Shown one piece after another: positions 1 to 6,522 of a DNA stretch of 11,811 nucleotides. The notes under the pieces are model-generated. The model did not search any database and was not told where the DNA came from. It saw only the letters and a list, made by a program, of their open reading frames with translations. The position numbers were made by a program, and so were the translations under genes. Location: NCBI GenBank assembly GCA_964623885.1, contig CAZUVM010000201.1:1-11811 (forward strand). The letters run 5' to 3'. Numbering within the stretch: the first letter of the stretch is position 1; each line of letters opens with the position of its first letter. The stretch comes from CAZUVM01 sp964623885. Lineage in GTDB: Bacteria; Verrucomicrobiota; Verrucomicrobiia; Limisphaerales; UBA8199.

Positions 1-495
1 GGACTTAAATCGTTCAGCCCAGAAGTCGTAGGCCTCCTGGTCGAACTCGCTGGGATCGCCTTTGCTTTTGTCCGGCGAGTAAACCGTCGCATAGAGGCGG
101 TTCTTGGGGAATTTCCAAACGCCGGTGACGAGTTCCCAAGCCCACCCGATCGCCTCCATTTTAAAGTAATCACCAAACGACCAATTACCCAGCATCTCGA
201 AGAATGTGTGGTGATACGTGTCGAGCCCGACATCCTCGAGGTCGTTATGTTTGCCGCCGGCGCGGATGCACTTTTGCGTGTCTGCGGCACGTGTGTCGCT
301 TCCCGGAATTGCGCCCGCCCACTTCGAGACGTCCGCGTTGCGTTGGCCAAGAAAGATCGGCACAAATTGGTTCATCCCTGCATTGGTAAAAAGCAGGTTG
401 GGCGAATCCGGCAGCAGGCTCGAGGAAGGCACAATGGTGTGCTTCTTCGATTTGAAGAAATCCAGGAATGACTGTCGTATTTCCGCACTGGTCAT
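1..495 (-). CDS. alaS: Alanyl-tRNA synthetase, N-terminal part (partial at left edge)
   Basis: The minus strand encodes 165 residues from ATG at 495 to the window edge, with no stop. The start MTSAEIRQSFLDFF and the blocks LLFTNAGMNQFVP, CIRAGGKHNDLEDVG and HHTFFEMLGNWSFGDYFK are signature sequences of the class II catalytic core of AlaRS, which charges tRNA-Ala in the cytoplasm. The full family protein is near 880-920 residues, so only the first fifth is here; the rest of the catalytic core, the editing domain and the C-Ala domain lie outside. The start is chosen by the match to the usual AlaRS N-terminus. No clear Shine-Dalgarno precedes it; a short hairpin flanked by T-runs lies 40 bases upstream (535-550). 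The gene follows a hairpin-rich gap after the nitrate-binding gene on the same strand. Identification is very secure. Confidence 0.97.
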   Translation of the reverse strand, partial: MTSAEIRQSFLDFFKSKKHTIVPSSSLLPDSPNLLFTNAGMNQFVPIFLGQRNADVSKWAGAIPGSDTRAADTQKCIRAGGKHNDLEDVGLDTYHHTFFEMLGNWSFGDYFKMEAIGWAWELVTGVWKFPKNRLYATVYSPDKSKGDPSEFDQEAYDFWAERFKS

Positions 496-530
496 AAAAC
501 CCGCTAAACGCAGGGTGGGGAAATTAGACC

Positions 531-555
531 AAAAGTGGCAGTGAAGCCACAAAAA
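531..555 (-). terminator. Short hairpin flanked by A/T runs upstream of alaS
   Basis: GTGGC (535-539) pairs with GCCAC (546-550) around a six-base loop, with AAAA before and AAAAA after on the plus strand, so either strand reads as hairpin plus T-run. The stem is only 5 bp, so it is a weak terminator or attenuator candidate. It lies inside the probable alaS leader. Confidence 0.25.
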
Positions 556-625
556 GGTTGCAAAGGAGGAGTTGTGATTGCGACCGAGAGACCTTTAGAG
601 CCGGAACGATTCAATGGAAGGGACC

Positions 626-760
626 GCGCCCACCTCGGGCGTAGCGGTTGGCGCCCTCGCCAATCGCATTCCCGTTTCGGCATTTCTACTCACTATTTGG
701 TGAACTTGGCCGATACGAGCCAACCGGCGGGGGCGCCGGTCGGCAGCGCCCGAGGCGGGC
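626..760. repeat. Series of four strong inverted repeats in the gap before alaS
   Basis: Four hairpins follow each other. GCGCCC (626-631) pairs with GGGCGT (637-642, one G-T). GCGGTTGGCG (644-653) pairs with CGCCAATCGC (658-667, one G-T) around CCCT. ACCGGCG (723-729) pairs with CGCCGGT (734-740) around GGGG. GCCCG (748-752) pairs with CGGGC (756-760) around AGG. No coding sequence is convincing in either strand. They could be leader RNA structure for alaS (minus strand), part of an independent RNA, or repeat-element debris. Confidence 0.5.
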
Positions 761-788
761 ACGCTCCCCGAAGATGGCTGAATCAAAA

Positions 789-864
789 GCGTGGAGCGAG
801 GCGCTTGGCATGCAACACGTAGCCAACATGTGCGCCTCGAGCAACAGTGCTCAACACTCCACGC
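789..864 (-). ncRNA. Candidate structured RNA with a three-way junction
   Basis: Three nested and adjacent pairings close a 76-base segment. P1 is GCGTGGAG (789-796) with CTCCACGC (857-864), 8 bp. P2 is CGAGGCGC (797-804) with GCGCCTCG (832-839), 8 bp, stacked directly on P1 and extended by TTGGC (805-809) with GCCAA (822-826). P3 is AGCA (840-843) with TGCT (848-851) around ACAG, directly after P2. On the minus strand the closing stem is followed by TTTT, as at the 3' end of an intrinsically terminated transcript, so minus is preferred. No named RNA family was recognised and no promoter was assigned. It is not a tRNA: no T-arm consensus and no anticodon arm. Confidence 0.35.
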
Positions 865-876
865 CTTTAAAGATAC

Positions 877-945
877 CCGAGGCTGGGCGCCGAGAACCCA
901 TTATGGCGCCCAAGCCTCGGCCCGTGCTTCGGAGGAAGGCACGGG
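877..945 (-). terminator. Two abutting strong hairpins after the nitrate-binding gene
   Basis: Reading the minus strand, the nitrate-binding gene stops at 958. Twelve bases later CCCGTGC (921-927) pairs with GCACGGG (939-945). Immediately beyond it a 15-bp stem forms between 877-891 and 905-920, with a single bulged A at 912. There is no T-run directly after the stems, so this may be a 3'-end stabiliser or Rho-assisted end rather than a classic intrinsic terminator. Confidence 0.5.
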
Positions 946-957
946 AAATTCTTGGTC

Positions 958-2166
958 TTAGCCGCGCGGTTTCAGAGCGGCTTCGCTTAAAGCCAACCAC
1001 CAGCCTGCCGGGATGCTGCTGCGCTGAGTGGCATTGCCGTGGACAGCGCCATTTGGCTCAGCAGTATTGATTGCCTGGGAGTCGCGGGCGCCGTGAGAGG
1101 CGAGCGCAGGCCCCAAAAGCCTCGTTGCGTGATTGAAGATGTCGCGCCGGAACACGTTTTTGAGGACCGGGGTGCGGTCGAGATTGCGATTCCGGAACAC
1201 ATTCAGTTTCAGCAAGCAGTAAAGCTCATCCATCAACCAATGCGCTTTATCGTCGGTGGGTTCGTTGGCGTTGTGGTTATTAAAAATGGTCAAATCCGAC
1301 GGATGTTCGAGTGGGCGACCACCGCACTCGAACGGGCCGGTAAAACCGGCTCGAAGGCACTCGGCCGGGGCATTCACGTAGGCGGGGTTAGCCAGCATAT
1401 CGGACAGGGTAGACCGATTCTCAGGCCGGTCGCACCAGGCACAGGCTTCGAGCAAAGCAGCAATCAAACGCTCATGTTCCTCGGCGCGGCCGGAAGCAAA
1501 ACTCTGACGCACCATCAGCACCTTCTCAGGATGCAAAGGGGCCAGGTCGGCGCTGGTGGCGACGCAAACCCCCGCGCCGGCCTGGACGGCGACAGAAGTC
1601 CACGGCTCCCCAACACAAAAACCATCGATGTAGCCCAGCTTCAGGGTGGGAAACATTTGAGCCGGAGGTATGGCAACGATGCGGACCTCGACTTCGGGAG
1701 CAATATTGGCCGAGCTCAACCAGCGGCGGAGCAGCAGTTCCTGCGAAGAGAAAGAAAAAGCGACTCCGAACGTGTAGGTTCGCTTGCCCCAATTCTCGTA
1801 AATTTTTTGGCGAAGCGATACGGCATCACGCACGCCTTGATCCCAAAGCTGGCGTGAAACAGTGATAGTATTGCCTTGAAGACTGAGGACCAGGCCGCTG
1901 ATACAAGCACAGGGGTCGGACTCGACGCCAAGGTTGGCAAGGAAAGGCAAGGTGGCCGGAGCCTGGGCGGCGTCCAATTCGCCTTCGATTACTTTGTCTC
2001 TAACGCCGGCCCAACCGGATTCGCGGCTCAGTTGAACTTCGAGATCATATTTGGCAAACAGGCCGCTCTCGCTGGCATAAACCAGGGGCGCGCAATCACT
2101 CACGGGTAGAAATCCCAGCCGCAACGGCTCGCGCCTCCTTAGAATTTCGACTCTGGCCCGGCTCAT
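958..2166 (-). CDS. NrtA/CmpA/NasS-type nitrate-binding protein, no signal peptide
   Basis: The 402-residue product matches the nitrate/bicarbonate-binding family of ABC-type solute-binding proteins: LRLGFLPVSDCAPLVYA at 15-31, GLFAKYDLEVQLSRE at 35-49, GWAGVRDKVIEGELDAAQAP at 51-70, LSLQGNTITVS at 94-104, and a GEPW motif at 186-189. The N-terminus is basic and runs straight into the domain with no signal peptide, lipobox or Tat motif. That argues for a cytoplasmic nitrate sensor like NasS, which in other bacteria sequesters the ANTAR antiterminator NasT, rather than a transporter component. No permease, ATPase or NasT gene is adjacent. The last ~50 residues are Ala/Ser-rich and look unrelated to the family. 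ATG at 2166 overlaps the stop of a short upstream ORF as ATGA, and no Shine-Dalgarno stands before it, which fits translational coupling. Family is secure; sensor versus transporter is inference. Confidence 0.88.
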   Translation of the reverse strand: MSRARVEILRRREPLRLGFLPVSDCAPLVYASESGLFAKYDLEVQLSRESGWAGVRDKVIEGELDAAQAPATLPFLANLGVESDPCACISGLVLSLQGNTITVSRQLWDQGVRDAVSLRQKIYENWGKRTYTFGVAFSFSSQELLLRRWLSSANIAPEVEVRIVAIPPAQMFPTLKLGYIDGFCVGEPWTSVAVQAGAGVCVATSADLAPLHPEKVLMVRQSFASGRAEEHERLIAALLEACAWCDRPENRSTLSDMLANPAYVNAPAECLRAGFTGPFECGGRPLEHPSDLTIFNNHNANEPTDDKAHWLMDELYCLLKLNVFRNRNLDRTPVLKNVFRRDIFNHATRLLGPALASHGARDSQAINTAEPNGAVHGNATQRSSIPAGWWLALSEAALKPRG

Positions 2167-2303
2167 ACTACCAGTTCAACTCCGCATTGTTCGAGCGGCG
2201 CCAGCAATCGGGCGGGCGCAGGACGAAGGCTGGTTCCGGACTGAAGCTTGGAGCAGGTGGCAGGGTCCCCTAGTTCCCCACCACCTGCCCAAGTCAACCC
2301 CAT
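2163..2303 (-). CDS. Possible 46-residue ORF translationally coupled to the nitrate-binding gene
   Basis: An open frame runs from ATG at 2303 to a TGA at 2163-2165 that overlaps the next gene's ATG as ATGA. The predicted product begins MGLTWAGGGELGDP and ends APLEQCGVELVV. A weak GGACGAG lies about 10 bases before the ATG. It matches nothing I recognise and is not the C-terminus of NasT. In favour of it are the exact coupling and the absence of any ribosome site for the downstream gene. Against it are the small size, the low-complexity Gly/Pro content and a strong hairpin inside it (2253-2288). It may be a leader peptide or chance. Confidence 0.25.
   Translation of the reverse strand: MGLTWAGGGELGDPATCSKLQSGTSLRPAPARLLAPLEQCGVELVV
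2253..2288 (-). promoter_or_regulatory. 8-bp hairpin in the leader of the nitrate-binding gene
   Basis: GCAGGTGG (2253-2260) pairs perfectly with CCACCTGC (2281-2288) around a 20-base loop rich in G/C runs. It sits 87 bases before the nitrate-binding start codon on the minus strand, a position where a leader structure could control expression. No T-run follows, so it is not an ordinary terminator. The sequence does not match the cobalamin or thiamine riboswitch cores as I know them. Confidence 0.3.
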
Positions 2304-2583
2304 AAGAACGGCTCGTCCATTCTCATGAGACTACCCTAAGCAAAGAGCGGGCCAGCGAGTGAGATGGTGGTCTGGTACGTATAACCACCGTGGCAAGGCG
2401 ATGCGCGAGGGATGACGAGGAGACGGAAAAAGGTCGGTAAATCCGAGCTGGAATGGAAGTGTCGTCAGGAGATGAGCTGGCAGGAACGAGTTGGTCGAGG
2501 CGCGGCCAACCCGGTCGCTAACGTGATGAATTTTATCCAGCGTGATTTAATTCAGCCGAGAGGAAGCGGAATTATCGCCTGGA
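2304..2583. other. Intergenic stretch with no convincing gene
   Basis: Nothing recognisable is coded here on either strand. An 86-residue plus-strand frame starting at 2412 runs into the repeat block that follows and resembles no family I know. One hairpin is present: GGTGGT (2366-2371) with ACCACC (2384-2389) around 12 bases. Confidence 0.4.
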
Positions 2584-2646
2584 AAACTGTTGGAAACAGT
2601 TTGAGGGTGATCGGCGTGGGTTTACACCGGGCTAAAGCGCCGGTGT
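2584..2646. repeat. Two-hairpin repeat element, copy 1
   Basis: AAACTGTT (2584-2591) pairs with AACAGTTT (2595-2602), then ACACCGG (2624-2630) pairs with CCGGTGT (2640-2646), followed by TTAATGAGA. The same arrangement recurs at 3224-3285. The second hairpin with its TTAATGAGA tail recurs in weaker form at 6329-6351. Confidence 0.75.
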
Positions 2647-2838
2647 TAATGAGAGCGGAGCGAGCGATGTAAGGCGGAGCGCGAGGCGTTCGCGATACGG
2701 GCGACGGGATTCTATGGAAACGAACGTCGAACATCGAACGCCCAACGTGCAACATCGAAGGTTGCGCTGGATGCGATCGCCAGGATGGGCTTACAGGTGG
2801 ATGGGTTGACACTTTTTCTGGCTCGAGCGAAACAAACG

Positions 2839-2931
2839 ATGAAACGCGCTTACAGCGCTGGGACTGATTTTTTGGATCTTAAACCCAAGGCGTTGCCTTG
2901 GGCTGGTATGAATGACGCCGTTGGCGTCTGA
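2839..2931 (+). other. Conserved 30-codon frame inside the repeat, copy 1
   Basis: ATG at 2839 opens a 30-codon frame, MKRAYSAGTDFLDLKPKA then LPWAGMNDAVGV, ending in TGA. Copy 2 (6523-6615) keeps the frame and stop with only two changed bases, both altering residues (DL to GR). The DNA also forms three short-loop hairpins: GCGCT-TAC-AGCGC (2846-2858), CCCAAGGC-GTT-GCCTTGGG (2884-2902) and GACGCC-GTT-GGCGTC (2914-2928). Conservation may therefore reflect DNA or RNA structure or recent copying rather than a peptide. No ribosome-binding site is evident. Confidence 0.35.
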
Positions 2932-2990
2932 CACCGGGCTGTGCTTGGAAAGTACCCCCCAGTGGCGGACAGCGCCCGGTTGGTCGGAGC

Positions 2991-3009
2991 GCGCGACGTC
3001 CCGGCGCGC
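2991..3009 (-). repeat. Covarying hairpin repeat, copy 1 (inverted)
   Basis: Read on the minus strand: stem GCGCG / CGCGC around loop CCGGGACGT, preceded by TTGCTGCT. It is the inverted form of the element found eight times on the plus strand; copy 4 (6676-6694) is also inverted. Confidence 0.8.
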
Positions 3010-3106
3010 AGCAGCAAATTACACTGTACGTCACCAAACTCGGCCTGGCTCATGGTCGTAACCAACGCGAGCTGAACGGTTCTCGCTCTATTTTGGAATC
3101 GTGGCC

Positions 3107-3190
3107 GCTGCGGGCCGGGACGTCCCGCGCTCCGGGCGAATCGTACGCGCTGCGGGCCGGGACGTCTCGCGGTTTGGGCAAATCGTACGC
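3107..3190 (+). repeat. Two tandem 42-base units carrying hairpin repeats 2 and 3
   Basis: Units 3107-3148 and 3149-3190 are nearly identical and each ends AATCGTACGC. Each holds the hairpin: GCGGG/CCCGC (3110-3128) and GCGGG/CTCGC with one G-T pair (3152-3170), loop CCGGGACGT in both. The same 42-base period recurs at 6819-6882. Confidence 0.85.
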
Positions 3191-3223
3191 GGTGTCGAGT
3201 TGAGCTGTAATCGTCCGATGGAC

Positions 3224-3285
3224 AAACTGTTGAAAACAGTTTGCAAGTCATCAGCGTCGGCCCACACCGGGCCGAAGCCCGGTGT
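3224..3285. repeat. Two-hairpin repeat element, copy 2
   Basis: AAACTGTT (3224-3231) pairs with AACAGTTT (3235-3242). ACACCGGGC (3264-3272) then pairs with GCCCGGTGT (3277-3285) around CGAA, a perfect 9-bp stem, followed by TTAATGAGA. It lies just beyond the stop of the Gfo/Idh/MocA remnant on the minus strand and could act there as a transcript end, although no T-run follows. Confidence 0.75.
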
Positions 3286-3322
3286 TAATGAGATGAATTC
3301 ACGCGCGACGCAACTAGCAGGG

Positions 3323-3446
3323 CTATGCTTTCAGCCCGGTCAAATCGGCGGTGAACTTCTCTTGGCGCATCATTTCCTCCCAGGCAACCATGGAGTTTTT
3401 ATACGCAGCGGTGCGACCCAGGATGGCTGTTACAACCGGGCTTGAC
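3323..3446 (-). pseudogene. C-terminal remnant of a Gfo/Idh/MocA-family oxidoreductase
   Basis: Between the repeat block and the Aas gene a minus-strand frame reads SPVVTAILGRTAAYKNSM followed by VAWEEMMRQEKFTADLTGLKA and a TAG stop at 3323-3325. The pattern of a GRTAAY segment, then a W-E-E-M-M helix and a final L-x-G-L-K is typical of the last residues of Verrucomicrobial and Planctomycete Gfo/Idh/MocA NAD(P)-dependent dehydrogenases. The remaining ~350 residues are missing: upstream the frame runs directly into the end of the Aas gene, which is read in another frame. This looks like a gene cut off by a deletion that brought Aas next to its tail. The assignment rests on a short stretch, so it is moderately sure. 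Confidence 0.55.
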
Positions 3447-3462
3447 TGGGGTTCATCCCTGC

Positions 3463-5583
3463 TCAGTGGAGGGTCTCCTGGAGCTCGCGGTAATTCACCT
3501 TGCCCGTGCCGAGCTTAGGAATTTCGCGCACGAATTTCACCTCCTTGGGGACGCAGATATTGGGGAATCCCTTCGCGCGGATCGTTGACCGGATTTCATC
3601 GAGTTGCAGCCTCGGTTCGTTGGTGACGGCGATCAGCGTTTCACCCTTGGTCTCATCGGGCGTGCTCAGCACGGCGACCAGGCACCGCAGCCCATAGTGC
3701 GGGAATGCCCCAGCCAACGCGTCTTCAACTGCGGTCAGGCTCACCATCTCGCCGCTGATTTTGGCGAAGCGTTTCAACCGGCCGATGATGAACAGGAAAT
3801 TCTCCTCATCGACGCGCGCTATGTCTCCCGTGTCGTACCAGCCACCCTGCTCCTTGAATCTGGCATTTGCCTCCGGATTGAGATACCCGCGCATTACATT
3901 CGGCCCCCGCACCAACAAACGGCCGCCCTCGGTAACGCCCTCGACTGGTTCGAGTTTCCATTCCAGCCCGGGTAATAGCCGGCCCGCCGAACCGGGCTTG
4001 GGCGTTCTGGGCACACTCAGACTGACGCAGGGGCTGCACTCGGTGGCGCCGTAGCCCTCGAGCACGCGCACGCCGAAACGTTGCGTCCAAGCGGCCGCGG
4101 TGGTCGTCTGTAGTTTCTCGCCCGCCGTGAACAGGTAACGCAGGCTACGAAACTCGAGGGGATGCGCCTTGCGCGCGTAGCCGTTAAGAAATGTGTTCGT
4201 GCCCAGCATGATCGTGCTGTCCGAAAAATAAAACATGGTCGGCACCACCCGGTAATGCAACGGCGAGGGGTAGAGATAAACAAAAAGACCACGAACGAGG
4301 GGTGCGAGCGTCCCGACGGTGAGCCCGAAACTGTGGAACAACGGCAGGGCGTTAAAAAACCGATCGGTGTCCTGCAGGTCGGTTACAGCCGACATCTGCC
4401 GGATATTGCTCAGGAGATTGGCGTGCGTGAGTTCAACACCCTTGGGAACTCCCTCCGACCCGCTGGTGAAGAGGATCACAGCGGTCGTCTCAGGGGCAAC
4501 CGGCATATGCAGGGCGGAACGCGCAGCCAGGGCGACTCGCATCAGCGTTCCAAGTTTCTTTCCCCGAGAGATGCGGCCGCGCAAATCTTCAAGGTAGATG
4601 AATTTGATCCCCGCCAGCAATTCGAGCTTCAGTTTAGCGCGCTCGAGAAAAGCGCGAGAAGTTACGATCTCCTTTAAGCCCGCCAACCTGGCGCTGGCGA
4701 GCATCATTGCAGGGCCGGTGGAGAAATTTAACATCGCGGGGGTCCGCCCGAGCGACCACAAGGCCAGCAGAACCACCGGGGTAGCGTTTACGTTGGGTAA
4801 CAGCACGCCGATGGCCCGGCCATCCGGTTCGAGGGCCGGCTTGAACTGATCGCGGAGCAAGCGGGCCCCCACGAGCAATCGCCGGTAGGTTAGTGCCGAG
4901 GTCACGTCGCACAGCACTTCGTGCCCGGGCCGCGCGGCAGCAGCCTCGACGATCGCGTCGGCCACGGTCCGCGGGCCGAAAGCCATTTCAGTTTCGAACT
5001 GCTGCCGCACCATGCGGTCGAGCAGCCAGTTGGTTAACTGAGTCCGTCCCTGAGTGGTGCTCACGTTTTCCAGCCTGGGGGGCGTGACCACCTCGCTGAA
5101 GTGAGCGGTCACGGTGGGGAACCACCGCTTGGCATTGGGATTGGGCGACAAAGGCAGCCGGTGGGCGCCGCGCAGATAGCAAGTGATGACCTTGGCGCCC
5201 ACCTTGTGCAGCAGGAAACCCGTGCCATCGAAAAGCTTCATCAGGCAGCCGGTGCGGGAAAGTCGGCCTTCGGCGAAAAGCACCAGTCGCCCATTGGCCT
5301 CGAGGTACTCCGCCATGCGCTTCACGGCATAAGGCGAGGTCGTGTCGAGGGGGAAACTCCGCCGGTTAAGCATGAGTTTCCGGTGGAACCAGCTCGTCTC
5401 CGCTGTAGCGCGAGACACGACAAACTTCCAATCGTCGTCCAGGCACACTCCCACGAAGAGCCAGTCGATCCAAGAAACATGATTGGGGATGAGCAAGACT
5501 GGGCCCGGCGTGGTGAGCACGGCTTCCCCATAAGCTCGGAAGCGGAACAACCAGCGTAGCAGCAGGCGGAGCATCACCTTCAT
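3463..5583 (-). CDS. aas: Bifunctional 2-acylglycerophosphoethanolamine acyltransferase / acyl-ACP synthetase
   Basis: The 706-residue product matches E. coli Aas (719 residues) from end to end. Residues 1-200 are a PlsC-type acyltransferase with the catalytic H-x4-D at NHVSWID (His35, Asp40) and FAEGRLSRTG at 103-112. Residues 205-706 are an AMP-forming ANL ligase with FTSGSEGVPKG (372-382), the block NALPLFHSFGLTVG (411-424), YGATE (511-515), YDTGD (583-587), the hinge GRLKR (601-605) and the adenylation lysine in GTGKVN (Lys695). In E. coli this inner-membrane enzyme activates fatty acid on bound ACP and reacylates lysophospholipid. AGGAGG ten bases before ATG 5583 supports the start. It lies 81 bases after the Skp-like gene and may be cotranscribed with it. 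The lysophospholipid flippase LplT, often fused or adjacent, is absent here. All key motifs are intact. Confidence 0.93.
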   Translation of the reverse strand: MKVMLRLLLRWLFRFRAYGEAVLTTPGPVLLIPNHVSWIDWLFVGVCLDDDWKFVVSRATAETSWFHRKLMLNRRSFPLDTTSPYAVKRMAEYLEANGRLVLFAEGRLSRTGCLMKLFDGTGFLLHKVGAKVITCYLRGAHRLPLSPNPNAKRWFPTVTAHFSEVVTPPRLENVSTTQGRTQLTNWLLDRMVRQQFETEMAFGPRTVADAIVEAAAARPGHEVLCDVTSALTYRRLLVGARLLRDQFKPALEPDGRAIGVLLPNVNATPVVLLALWSLGRTPAMLNFSTGPAMMLASARLAGLKEIVTSRAFLERAKLKLELLAGIKFIYLEDLRGRISRGKKLGTLMRVALAARSALHMPVAPETTAVILFTSGSEGVPKGVELTHANLLSNIRQMSAVTDLQDTDRFFNALPLFHSFGLTVGTLAPLVRGLFVYLYPSPLHYRVVPTMFYFSDSTIMLGTNTFLNGYARKAHPLEFRSLRYLFTAGEKLQTTTAAAWTQRFGVRVLEGYGATECSPCVSLSVPRTPKPGSAGRLLPGLEWKLEPVEGVTEGGRLLVRGPNVMRGYLNPEANARFKEQGGWYDTGDIARVDEENFLFIIGRLKRFAKISGEMVSLTAVEDALAGAFPHYGLRCLVAVLSTPDETKGETLIAVTNEPRLQLDEIRSTIRAKGFPNICVPKEVKFVREIPKLGTGKVNYRELQETLH

Positions 5584-5664
5584 GGGCCGGGTTCCTCCTG
5601 CTTCAGGGAGAAGTCATCCTCGTCCAGGCCTGGCAAGGGATAGCGTTCCTGAAACGGCTCCCTT

Positions 5665-6198
5665 TCACTCGGCGATCTCCTCGATCGGGACCGGAGGGTG
5701 CTTGAGGATTCCTCTCCACTTTTGCTCGTTGTCACTGGTGTGGAACAACACCGCCAGATCCTCCGTGACATCCACCAGTTCCACGTCCGGCTCTTGATGG
5801 CTCAATTCCCACTTGCTGACAATGGCTTGGACACGGGCCTTTTTGGCCACTGCCGGAAGCGCTCCTCTAATCTTCGCCAAGATACCGGCCACCGAAGCCG
5901 TGCTGAATACCTGCTCGTGGAGTTGCCGCTGTTGCAATTTCATCCGGCTCTCGAGCTGGTTGACCCGCTTGTCGTCCCCGGCCGCTTTGGCTTGCTCGTA
6001 ATCAGCACGCACAGCCTTGAGCGTTTGCTGGAACTCGGTTGAGTTGGCATATGCAGCCGCCACAGCGCGTGAATCATAAACCCCAATCCGCAACTTATTC
6101 GTCTGCGATTGGGCCGATGCCGTTGCGCCGGTCATCAGAGATAACGCAAGGGCTGAACTGAGCATGAACCATTTCAAGACCTTGATCGAGTCTTTCAT
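5665..6198 (-). CDS. Skp/OmpH-like secreted protein
   Basis: The 177-residue product starts with a clear signal peptide: basic MKDSIKVLK, a hydrophobic stretch at 11-23 and a likely cleavage after ASA at 27-29. The mature part opens with LRIGVYDSRAVAAAYANS, which resembles the first strand of Skp/OmpH chaperones, then a charged helical region (about 55-105; EQAKAAGDDKRVNQLESRMK) that could form the coiled-coil arm, and ends with a short sheet-like part (VQAIVSKWELSHQEPDVELV). Skp captures unfolded outer-membrane proteins in the periplasm. The length fits, but similarity is structural in flavour and the family call is tentative. It lies upstream of the Aas gene on the same strand, suggesting an envelope-maintenance pair. 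The frame is complete and codon use is ordinary. No strong Shine-Dalgarno is seen before ATG 6198. Confidence 0.72.
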   Translation of the reverse strand: MKDSIKVLKWFMLSSALALSLMTGATASAQSQTNKLRIGVYDSRAVAAAYANSTEFQQTLKAVRADYEQAKAAGDDKRVNQLESRMKLQQRQLHEQVFSTASVAGILAKIRGALPAVAKKARVQAIVSKWELSHQEPDVELVDVTEDLAVLFHTSDNEQKWRGILKHPPVPIEEIAE

Positions 6199-6522
6199 GC
6201 GCCGAGATTAGCAGTGGGCGTATGGATAGTGTTAATCGAAAGAATTGTGACCAACATCGAGCCGGACAGGGCGATTGAGCGCTTGTAAGCATCGTAGTCA
6301 GGGTTGAGCAGGTGATCGGCGCGGGTTTACACCAGGCTAAAGCGCCCGTGTTAATGAGAGGAGAGCGTGCGATGTAGGTCCGGAGGCGAGGCGTTCGCGG
6401 TACCGGCGAGAGGATTTTATCGAAATTCACTTGCGAACGTCGAACATCGAACGCACAACGTGCAACATCGAAGGTTGTGCTGGATGCGATCGTCAGCATG
6501 AATTTCTTAACAGAAACAAACG

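Larger units (their letters stand above)
2608..3021. repeat. Long dispersed direct repeat, copy 1
   Basis: About 414 bases from GTGATCGGCG to CAGCAGCAAATTA align throughout with 6311-6706 in the same orientation, with small indels. Shared blocks include the TTAATGAGAG tail, the cluster CGAACGTCGAACATCGAACG (from 2721), GGATGCGATCG, the 30-codon frame at 2839-2931 and GGCTGTGCTTGGAAAGTACC. It contains no conventional gene and is best seen as a compound intergenic repeat. Confidence 0.85.

Noticed and set aside
612..642. Plus-strand GGAAGGGACCGCGCCC resembles the T-box core (GGTGGNACCGCG)
   Set aside because: The essential TGG is missing, the strand is opposite to alaS, and no aminoacyl-tRNA or amino-acid gene lies downstream on the plus strand.
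789..864. Possible tRNA, because the structured segment is 76 bases long with an 8-bp closing stem
   Set aside because: There is no GTTCRA T-loop, no anticodon arm of normal size and no D-loop consensus on either strand.
626..945. Hairpin series considered as integron attC sites
   Set aside because: No GTTRRRY/RYYYAAC core pairs, no cassette-sized frames between the hairpins and no integrase.
1039..1857. 272-codon plus-strand frame opposite the nitrate-binding gene
   Set aside because: It is a shadow of the 402-residue gene on the minus strand, with no ribosome site and no family resemblance.
2253..2288. Hairpin before the nitrate-binding gene considered as a cobalamin riboswitch core
   Set aside because: Only a GCCACCTG-like string is shared; the remaining conserved elements are absent and the downstream gene is not a B12 gene.
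2850..3251. 133-codon minus-strand frame across the repeat block
   Set aside because: It is made entirely of interspersed repeat sequence (RRPGPQR motifs from the tandem hairpin units) and has no independent coding evidence.
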